Shown: positions 6,667 to 11,613 of the stretch, piece after piece
Numbering within the stretch: position 1 is the first letter of the stretch
How the letters are laid out: each line of letters begins with the position of its first letter
NCBI GenBank assembly: GCA_003565035.1
Contig: PXDP01000073.1
Coordinates: 1-11,613 of the forward strand
Direction: 5' to 3'
Origin: PVC group bacterium
GTDB taxonomy: Bacteria; Verrucomicrobiota; Kiritimatiellia; SS1-B-03-39; UBA6053
Length of the DNA stretch: 11,613 bases
Translations under genes and position numbers: made by a program
Notes under the pieces: model-generated
Told to the model about the DNA's origin: nothing
The model's input: the letters and a program-made list of their open reading frames with translations, nothing else
Database searches by the model: none

Positions 6667-7667
6667 GCGTTTTTGATTAAAGCAAGAGCTGCGCCAACTG
6701 CGGGGGCAAACATGCTTTCCACCCCCTGCACACCTTTGGGATAACTGCTGATGCCGTTGGCCGTGAAGGGATTCCAGGTCTGGATTTCCACCCCCATAAC
6801 CTGTTCCATAATGAAATTCCAGTAGGGGGAGTAACTAAGGCCGCCGGAGGCGTAGACCCGGGTGATGCCGGTGTTTTCGTTGCGTTCGACAAATTTTTTG
6901 GAAATTGAGATTTCCTGCAGGAGGCTGCCGATGGGGTCGAGGGACTGTTCGAGCAGGGGGGTGGCGTCTTCGAAGAGAATATCAATGGCGTCTTCCTCTC
7001 CGACGCTGAGCACGTCCTGAATGCGCTGCTGGATGTAGAGCGCTCCGTAGTCGAATTTGCGGACGAGGCGGAGTTCTCCGTCGAGGAAGAAGCTGATCAT
7101 GGTGGCTTCGGCACCGGCTTCGAGGTAGCAGACGGCTCCTTCGGCCTGCTGCACGTCTTCAACATGACTGAAGCTGTCGAGGGCGGCCAGACCGGCGATC
7201 TCAAGGGAGACGAGGCTGGGGCGGGTGGCGGAGAACAGTTTGCGGGTGGTCTGCACTTCGGCTTTGGGCATGGCGGCGGCGAGGACTTTGTGGTCGAGTC
7301 CGTCTTTGCCGCGCTCGACGATGGAGAAGCCGATGCGGTAGTCGTTGCCAAGCCCCAGGGATTTGCCCACGCGGTTCTGGATGGACTTGGCGTCCTGCAT
7401 TTTGTTGGAGACGAACATGAAGCGGACATGGTCGGTGGTGCCGGTGAGGCAGGCGGCGGCATAGGGTGCGCACAGTTTTCGGGGCACACTGAATTTCTGG
7501 CTGATCTGACCGCCGTGGATGTCATATGCGGGCATAACATCGGCATCCACCAGCGTGAATCCGGACACGGTTTTACGTATCCGGACCAGCTTGGTGCTGG
7601 TTCTTCCGAAGTCAATGCCGACGACGTCGGTGATTTTTTTGCTTTTGGTTTGTTCGTTTTTGGCCAA
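6663..7667 (-). CDS. pilM: PilM-like actin-fold ATPase of the pilus inner-membrane complex
   Basis: PilM is a cytoplasmic actin-like protein that binds ATP and the N-terminus of PilN. Visible motifs are GIDFGRTSTKLVRI (17-30, phosphate 1), CYLEAGAEATMISFF (180-194, phosphate 2, with Glu where Asp is common), VYASGGLSY (271-279, adenosine) and a closing FAPAVGAALAL (320-330) typical of PilM. Length is 334 residues. I chose the TTG at 7665-7667 because GGAGA lies 5 bp upstream. The reading frame stays open to another TTG at 7718 (17 extra residues) without a ribosome site, and no ATG occurs before the essential GIDFG strand. It is first in the pilMNOPQ operon. The N-terminal start is the only real uncertainty. 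Confidence 0.9.
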   Translation of the reverse strand: MAKNEQTKSKKITDVVGIDFGRTSTKLVRIRKTVSGFTLVDADVMPAYDIHGGQISQKFSVPRKLCAPYAAACLTGTTDHVRFMFVSNKMQDAKSIQNRVGKSLGLGNDYRIGFSIVERGKDGLDHKVLAAAMPKAEVQTTRKLFSATRPSLVSLEIAGLAALDSFSHVEDVQQAEGAVCYLEAGAEATMISFFLDGELRLVRKFDYGALYIQQRIQDVLSVGEEDAIDILFEDATPLLEQSLDPIGSLLQEISISKKFVERNENTGITRVYASGGLSYSPYWNFIMEQVMGVEIQTWNPFTANGISSYPKGVQGVESMFAPAVGAALALIKNA

Positions 7668-7801
7668 GTTCGTCTCCAAGTGGTTTTTACCGTTCGCGAA
7701 AATGCGAAGGTTTTTCAAGGCGAGAATGTAAAAAAGAATGCGAAACCGCTTTTTCGGGCTTTCTGCTTGTTGATTGGCCGCTTCCGGCGTAGCGTTTGCG
7801 C
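7668..7801. promoter_or_regulatory. Divergent intergenic region between pilM and the aldo/keto reductase gene
   Basis: This AT-richer gap of about 134 bp must supply the promoter of the pil operon (minus) and of the reductase gene (plus). AATGCGAA occurs twice as a direct repeat (7701-7708 and 7738-7745). The only clear translation signal is GGAGA (minus strand, 7673-7677) for pilM. I could not identify a convincing -35/-10 pair on either strand. Confidence 0.35.
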
Positions 7802-9013
7802 ATGGAAAATTTCAGAGTCCCCCGCCGGCGGTTTGGCCGGACGGAAGTGTCGATGCCGGTGTTCACCACCGGAGGTATGCGGTATCAGCAGGATTGGAAT
7901 GATTTGCCGGAGGCGGAAATCTCGGCGGAGTCCACCGCGCATGTGGCCGCCTGCATTGAGGCCTCGTTTGCCTGCGGGATTGATCACATTGAAACGGCCC
8001 GGGGCTACGGAAGCTCCGAGTTTCAGCTGGGGCAGGTGTTTCCGCGCTACCGCCGGGAGGACTTTATCCTGCAGACCAAGATTGGTATCCGCGATTCGCG
8101 GGAGGCGTTTGTGGAGTCGTTTGAAACAAGCATGGCGCGGTTGAAGGTGGATCATGTGGATTTGCTTTCCATTCACGGTATCAATACCGAAGAGGATTTG
8201 CAAAAGGCTTTAGCATATGGCGTGCCGCAGATGCGGAAATGGCGCGATCAGGGGCGGATTCGCCACATTGGGTTCTCGACGCATGGACCGGCGGATGTGA
8301 TTATGCGCACCGTGTTCAGCGGGATGTTTGATTATATGAACGTGCACTGGTATTTTGTGAATCATGACAACTGGCCGGCGGTTCAGGCGGCGGCACATCA
8401 GGATATGGGGGTGTTTATCATCAGTCCGAATGACAAGGGCGGGCGTCTGTGGGACCCGCCTCAGAAGTTGCGGGACTTCTGTGCGCCGCTGACCCCAATG
8501 CAGTTTAATGATTTGTACTGTCTGTCGCGGCCCGAGGTGCACACGCTGAGCGTGGGGACTTCGCGTCCTTCGGATTACGACGAGCATGTGGCGGGGATGA
8601 AGTGGTACGGGGCCCGGGCGGCGGTTTCGGAGTCGGTCGCCCGGCGGATTCGGGAAGAGATTGACGTGCACTTTGTTCCCGGCTGGCACCGGACCTATGC
8701 GGCGGGAATTCCCACGCAGGACCGCTGTCCGGGCGGCATTCATGTGCGGGAGATTCTGAGGCTGTTCACCTGGGCCAAAGCGATGGACATGGTGGAGTTC
8801 GCCAAGGGCCGCTATAATATGTTCACCAATGGCGGTCCCTGGTTTCCGGGGAACGATCCGGAGGGCTTTGACGAATCGGAGATGGCGGCCGCGCTGGCCG
8901 GAAGTCCGCACCGGGATCGCATTCTCGGCTATCTGCACGAGGCGCATGATCTCCTGAAGGGCGAAAAAGTGAAACGCCAGAGTGAGGCCGCTAAAGAGGA
9001 GGACGACGCATGA
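7802..9013 (+). CDS. Aldo/keto reductase family oxidoreductase
   Basis: This is an NAD(P)H-dependent aldo/keto reductase-fold enzyme; its substrate is unknown. The 403 residues contain the TIM-barrel core (about 9-290) with HIETARGYGSSE (62-73). Tyr69 is the catalytic acid and Glu64 replaces the usual Asp, as in the HIETARGYG subgroup. QTKIG follows with Lys93, and DLLSIHG with His125, so the tetrad is complete apart from the Asp-to-Glu change. GFSTHG (157-162) is also typical. The C-terminal part (about 300-370) resembles the ferredoxin-like extension of AKRs with a 4Fe-4S cluster, but only one Cys (329) remains in it. The ATG at 7802 lacks a ribosome site; an in-frame TTG lies two codons earlier. 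It overlaps the next gene by 4 bp. Confidence 0.93.
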   Translation: MENFRVPRRRFGRTEVSMPVFTTGGMRYQQDWNDLPEAEISAESTAHVAACIEASFACGIDHIETARGYGSSEFQLGQVFPRYRREDFILQTKIGIRDSREAFVESFETSMARLKVDHVDLLSIHGINTEEDLQKALAYGVPQMRKWRDQGRIRHIGFSTHGPADVIMRTVFSGMFDYMNVHWYFVNHDNWPAVQAAAHQDMGVFIISPNDKGGRLWDPPQKLRDFCAPLTPMQFNDLYCLSRPEVHTLSVGTSRPSDYDEHVAGMKWYGARAAVSESVARRIREEIDVHFVPGWHRTYAAGIPTQDRCPGGIHVREILRLFTWAKAMDMVEFAKGRYNMFTNGGPWFPGNDPEGFDESEMAAALAGSPHRDRILGYLHEAHDLLKGEKVKRQSEAAKEEDDA

Positions 9014-9279
9014 ACGCCTGCGGGTTTGGCGATGCGGAACTTGAATTTCCGGTGGAGGTTCATTTCCGGGTGATCGCGTTTGCGGACGCGGGAACAGAGA
9101 CAGCGGTCCGCGCGGCGGCGGCGGAGCTGGGAGTGGCCGAGTTTCTGGCACCCGGGAATGTGAGTGCCGGCGGGAAATACCAGACCTTTAATCTGAGTCT
9201 GATGGTGGAGGATTTGCCCCGCATGCAGGAGATCGACCGTGTGTTCCGCGCGGTTCCGGGCGTGAAAATGGTGCTCTGA
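9010..9279 (+). CDS. DUF493 (YbeD-like) family small protein
   Basis: The 89-residue protein fits DUF493, a small ferredoxin-like alpha/beta fold named for E. coli YbeD. FPVEVHFRVI (13-22) matches the first strand, SAGGKYQTF (52-60) the family's (S)xGKYxS turn and strand, and the protein ends in GVKMVL (84-89), the characteristic terminus. The biochemical role of the family is not established; a link to lipoate metabolism has been suggested for YbeD. The ATG overlaps the reductase stop (ATGA, 9010-9013), and GAGGAGG is 7 bp upstream, inside the reductase gene, so the two are co-translated. The stop lies 7 bp from the stop of the convergent gene, with no visible terminator between. Confidence 0.85.
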   Translation: MNACGFGDAELEFPVEVHFRVIAFADAGTETAVRAAAAELGVAEFLAPGNVSAGGKYQTFNLSLMVEDLPRMQEIDRVFRAVPGVKMVL

Positions 9280-9286
9280 GGGGGCG

Positions 9287-9826
9287 TTACTCTTCGAGCA
9301 GCCGCTCCAGGGTCTCTTCGATCCAGGTGTCACGCCGGGCCTGATCGGCCCGGTGGCGGGTCTCCAGACGTTCGAGTTCTTCGCGGATGCTCCGGATGCG
9401 CTGCTCCCGTTGGGCGAGGCGCATGTCAATGTGTTGCGCAAGGGCTTCCCGAAGGGTGGCGAGGGCCCGGGCGCGCTCCGCATCGGTGCGGGCATCGCGG
9501 ACAGCCTGACGTTCCCGGCTCAAATCGGGAGGGCCCGCCCGGCCCTCGCGGTGGCGGGGGGCGTTTTCGCGGACCTCGGCGAGCTGCCGCCGGATTTCAC
9601 TGCGGAAGGCGGCGGGGTTCTCCTCCCGCAGAGCGGTAAGACGGCGGTGTTCGGCGGGATCTTTGCTTTCGAGATGATGGAGCCAGCGTTCGATGACGGG
9701 CTGATGGCGTTCGCGGTCACGGGGGCCGTGTCCGTCGCGGGGACCCTTGCCGTCGCGGGGCGGCTGGGCCGTTGCCAGTGCGGTGCTGAGGAGCAGGGCG
9801 GTGAAGAGGAGGTGTCGGATGATCAT
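9287..9826 (-). CDS. Secreted Arg/Glu-rich helical protein of the sigma-factor operon
   Basis: I do not recognise a named family with certainty. The 179-residue protein has a signal peptide (1-20, cleavage ATA-Q), so it acts in the periplasm or outside. Next comes a short Gly/Arg repeat (RDGKGPRDGHGPRD, 24-37), then an almost wholly helical, highly charged region (42-179) with repeated Arg/Glu heptads, strongest at 105-178. A segment LREENPAAFRSEIRRQL (66-82) recalls helical periplasmic proteins encoded with ECF sigma factors. The general layout is CpxP/Spy-like (metal-sensor or chaperone type), but no LTxxQ motif is clear. Its ATG overlaps the stop of the anti-sigma-like gene (ATGA), with GGAGGA about 6-7 bp upstream. 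A role as periplasmic sensor or effector is inference. Confidence 0.75.
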   Translation of the reverse strand: MIIRHLLFTALLLSTALATAQPPRDGKGPRDGHGPRDRERHQPVIERWLHHLESKDPAEHRRLTALREENPAAFRSEIRRQLAEVRENAPRHREGRAGPPDLSRERQAVRDARTDAERARALATLREALAQHIDMRLAQREQRIRSIREELERLETRHRADQARRDTWIEETLERLLEE

Positions 9827-10197
9827 AGGAAGTCCTCCGGGGAGGGGAACAGGGTGTCGGTTTCAAAGGTGCCGGCGAGTTCGAGGAGTTGCAGGTCCAG
9901 CAGGTCGAGTTCGGTGAGGAGCAGGTCCTGGACCAGGGGGTGTTCGGCATACGGAGGGACTTCGGCGGGCGGGGTGAGGAAGGTCAGCAGGGGGAGACTG
10001 CCGAGAAGAAGGGTCACGGAAGCGGCAAGGGCGAGCCGCTGGTTGCGGCGGCTGCGGCGGGCGTCCAGAGCGGCGGCGCGTATGCGTTCGCGGGGGAGGT
10101 CACAGAGTGGAGGCACGGGCGCGGAGGCGTCAAGGACGCGGCGGAGGGCGTCGAGTTCGTCCGTGCGGTCCTGTTCAAAGGCTTCGGGGGTTTTCAT
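9823..10197 (-). CDS. Putative anti-sigma factor, single-pass membrane protein
   Basis: The 124-residue protein lies directly after the ECF sigma gene with a 4-bp ATGA overlap, the standard place for its anti-sigma factor. Residues 1-54 are a charged, helical, probably cytoplasmic segment ending in a basic run (RRSRRNQR, 47-54). Residues 55-74 form one membrane helix. Residues 75-124 are a short periplasmic tail with an acidic Leu-rich helix (LLLTELDLLDLQLLELAG, 92-109). The basic side faces the cytoplasm by the positive-inside rule. There is no HxxxCxxC zinc anti-sigma motif; the single Cys is at 32. The function is inferred from context and topology, not from sequence similarity. Confidence 0.72.
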   Translation of the reverse strand: MKTPEAFEQDRTDELDALRRVLDASAPVPPLCDLPRERIRAAALDARRSRRNQRLALAASVTLLLGSLPLLTFLTPPAEVPPYAEHPLVQDLLLTELDLLDLQLLELAGTFETDTLFPSPEDFL

Positions 10198-10796
10198 GGG
10201 CGGTCACCGGGGGTGAAGAGGTGCAGATAGTCTTCGGAGAGGGTTTCGCGGAGGTGTTTGAGGGCATAATGCATGCGGCCGAGGGCGGTGTTGATGGAGA
10301 CACCCTGCACCTCGGCAATGGTTTTGAAGGGAACATCGGCTTCCATGCGCAGGGCGAAGACTTCGCGCTGTTCCATCGGCAGGGTGGCGAGGGCGTCGCG
10401 GATGCGGTGGCCGAGTTCCCGGTCACCGGCTTCACGGGAGGGGCTGTGGCCGCGGCCGGGGAGGAAGGTTTCCAGGGTGGAGTCGGTTTCACCGCTTCCG
10501 AGGGGCTGCTGGAGACTGAGGTCCGGTTTGCGGCGACGGGAGAGATCGATAACCCGGTTGCGGGCGATGCGGAAGAGCCAGGAGAGGAGTTTGTGGCTTT
10601 TGTAGCGGTGGAGGCCTTTGACGGCGCGGAGCCACACATCCTGGAAGACATCGTCGGCGGTGTGGGGATCGCCCACCATGCCGAGAATGAAGCGGTAGAG
10701 CGGTTTGCGGGTGCGTTCAACAATCCGGGCGAGAGCGTCCGGATCGCCGCGGCGCCAGGCGTGTAAGTCGTCTTCAAGGGATGTGTCCTCCGTCAT
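10194..10796 (-). CDS. ECF-type RNA polymerase sigma-70 family sigma factor
   Basis: This extracytoplasmic-function sigma factor directs RNA polymerase to a dedicated promoter set. The 200 residues comprise region 2 (about 26-90), with DDVFQDVWLRAVKGL (48-62) and LLSWLFRIARNRVIDLSRRR (70-89). A variable linker follows (90-130), then region 4 (132-186) with LATLPMEQREVFALR and the helix-turn-helix TIAEVQGVSINTALGRMHYA (159-178). Regions 1.1 and 3 are absent, as expected for ECF factors. TALGRM instead of the common TVKSRL is a variant I associate with PVC-group ECFs. The ATG lacks a clear ribosome site and lies 41 bp after the metalloprotease gene. Two ATGA-coupled genes follow. Autoregulation is likely by analogy but not visible. 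Confidence 0.94.
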   Translation of the reverse strand: MTEDTSLEDDLHAWRRGDPDALARIVERTRKPLYRFILGMVGDPHTADDVFQDVWLRAVKGLHRYKSHKLLSWLFRIARNRVIDLSRRRKPDLSLQQPLGSGETDSTLETFLPGRGHSPSREAGDRELGHRIRDALATLPMEQREVFALRMEADVPFKTIAEVQGVSINTALGRMHYALKHLRETLSEDYLHLFTPGDRP

Positions 10797-10837
10797 ATGG
10801 GTGTGCTTTAGATACAGATAACGCAGGGAAACAGGAT

Positions 10838-11521
10838 TTATTGTCGGAAAGCGTCAAGTTGGTTCCAGGCGGTCCGGTAGAAATCGAGGAGACTGCCGGC
10901 GAGCAGCCGGAGATGTTCAGGAAGGTCGCCGGGACTGAGGAGCATGAGGCCTGCGAGGAGGATGAGCAGGTTGCCGAGGGCAATGACGGGATAGGCCCCC
11001 AGCGGGCCGTAGGGGCGGATATCGGATTGACCGGCGGAGAGGGCCAGCAGCGTGAAGCAGAGGTGGAACGCCCCGGTGAAGCCCAGCGCGAAGGGAAGAA
11101 ATGGGAGCCAGGCGGACAGATTGAAAAACAGGCCCGCCACTGCCGTGCCGGCCAGAAGCACCAGGCTGTAAAAGGGAAACATATACGGGGCGAGGGTGAT
11201 CAGAAGATTGGCATGGCTGACTTCCACCGAGCCGCCGTCTTTTCCCACCCGGAGGCGTTCCACCCGCGCGCCGGAGAGCCAGGCGGCGAGGGCGTGACTG
11301 AGTTCGTGGGCGAGCACATAGCTGCGAAAGGGATGGGGCAGAAAAAGAAAAATCAGCACCCAGAGGCCACCCCCGGCCAGAAAGGTCAGCAGGGTCTGTC
11401 CCCGGACGGGGTCGCTTTGCAGTTCCACCAACAGGAAAAAGAGAGTGTCGAGCATGCCCGCGATGGCGGGCAGAAGCAACAGGCCGATGCCGGCGAAAAA
11501 CAGGTGGCGGAAGAAGATCAC
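10838..11521 (-). CDS. Multi-pass membrane zinc metalloprotease (M50-like, HELSH motif)
   Basis: The 227-residue integral membrane protein has about five or six hydrophobic segments (near 6-33, 44-62, 104-131, 135-163 and 175-196). The zinc-protease motif HELSH (72-76) sits in YVLAHELSHALAAWLSGA, with GGSVEVSHANLLITLAP soon after. This pattern resembles M50B-like/site-2-protease relatives, which cleave proteins within or near the membrane. The classical NPDG motif is absent; Asp167 in QSDIRPYG is a candidate third zinc ligand (inference). It uses a GTG start that overlaps the upstream gene's stop (GTGA, 11518-11521). The sigma gene follows after 41 bp, so a role in processing the anti-sigma-like protein is plausible but unproven. 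Confidence 0.82.
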   Translation of the reverse strand: MIFFRHLFFAGIGLLLLPAIAGMLDTLFFLLVELQSDPVRGQTLLTFLAGGGLWVLIFLFLPHPFRSYVLAHELSHALAAWLSGARVERLRVGKDGGSVEVSHANLLITLAPYMFPFYSLVLLAGTAVAGLFFNLSAWLPFLPFALGFTGAFHLCFTLLALSAGQSDIRPYGPLGAYPVIALGNLLILLAGLMLLSPGDLPEHLRLLAGSLLDFYRTAWNQLDAFRQ

Positions 11522-11613
11522 GACCGGGTATGGCTCCGGACTTCGCGGCGGAGTCGCCGCCGCGATTTGGACTGAATGTAGCGGAACATGAGGGGATGGG
11601 TGGCCAGCGGAAA
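11518..11613 (-). CDS. C-terminal end of an unrecognised basic protein (5' end outside window)
   Basis: An open frame enters from the right edge and gives 31 residues ending LRREVRSHTRS before TGA. Its stop overlaps the GTG start of the metalloprotease gene (GTGA), the coupling pattern seen elsewhere in this operon, which is the main reason to accept it. The tail is strongly basic (KSRRRLRREVR). The fragment is too short to name. It begins with PLATHPLMFRYIQ and shows no membrane segment. Confidence 0.6.
   Translation of the reverse strand, partial: FPLATHPLMFRYIQSKSRRRLRREVRSHTRS

Noticed and set aside
8210..9151. Minus-strand open frame (313 codons) opposite the aldo/keto reductase
   Set aside because: It is a Pro/Arg/His-rich shadow without recognisable domains or a start signal; the plus strand carries the catalytic tetrad.
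9750..9755. Short RDGxGPRD repeat in the exported helical protein as a tandem repeat locus
   Set aside because: There are only about two copies with imperfect match, too short to call a repeat array.
11543..11565. 9-bp inverted repeat TCGCGGCGG / CCGCCGCGA
   Set aside because: It falls inside the coding tail of the edge gene where Arg codons repeat; it has no T run and is best explained by codon content.
10781..11575. Plus-strand open frame (264 codons) opposite the membrane metalloprotease
   Set aside because: It is Glu/Gln/Gly-rich, the typical reverse complement of a hydrophobic membrane protein; the minus-strand frame has HELSH and coupled overlaps.

Overview
The window is a GC-rich bacterial chromosome segment with a Gram-negative envelope: a secretin, an OmpA-type peptidoglycan-binding domain, and exported proteins with signal peptides. 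A diphosphate-dependent phosphofructokinase, a compact pilMNOPQ-type operon and an ECF sigma factor with the region-4 run TALGRM suggest the PVC superphylum (Verrucomicrobiota, Kiritimatiellota or Lentisphaerota). That placement is inference; no rRNA or other marker gene is present.

Left part (1-3040). On the minus strand, a gene for an unusual membrane protein (ParB-like domain, one transmembrane helix, OmpA-like domain) is followed by a cyclophilin peptidyl-prolyl isomerase that runs off the left edge. Divergent from them is a plus-strand PPi-dependent phosphofructokinase. It ends at a perfect 13-bp hairpin flanked by A and T runs, which can also terminate the convergent pil operon.

Middle (3057-7667, minus). 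Five tightly packed genes form pilM-pilN-pilO-pilP-pilQ, the inner-membrane alignment complex and outer-membrane secretin of a type IV pilus or related system. Junctions are ATGA or TGATG overlaps, plus one 15-bp gap. No pilin, motor ATPase or prepilin peptidase is in the window.

Right-middle (7802-9279, plus). An aldo/keto reductase is translationally coupled to a small DUF493/YbeD-like protein.

Right part (9287-11613, minus). A probable five-gene operon contains the tail of an unrecognised basic protein, a multi-pass membrane HELSH metalloprotease, an ECF sigma factor, a short single-pass protein in the anti-sigma position, and a secreted Arg/Glu-rich helical protein. Gene order and coupling suggest an envelope-stress signalling cassette in which the protease might act on the anti-sigma-like protein; this is a hypothesis.

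The most unusual items are the ParB-TM-OmpA fusion and the protease/sigma/anti-sigma/secreted-helix operon. No tRNA, rRNA, CRISPR array, IS element or attachment site was recognised. No gap between genes exceeds about 210 bases.
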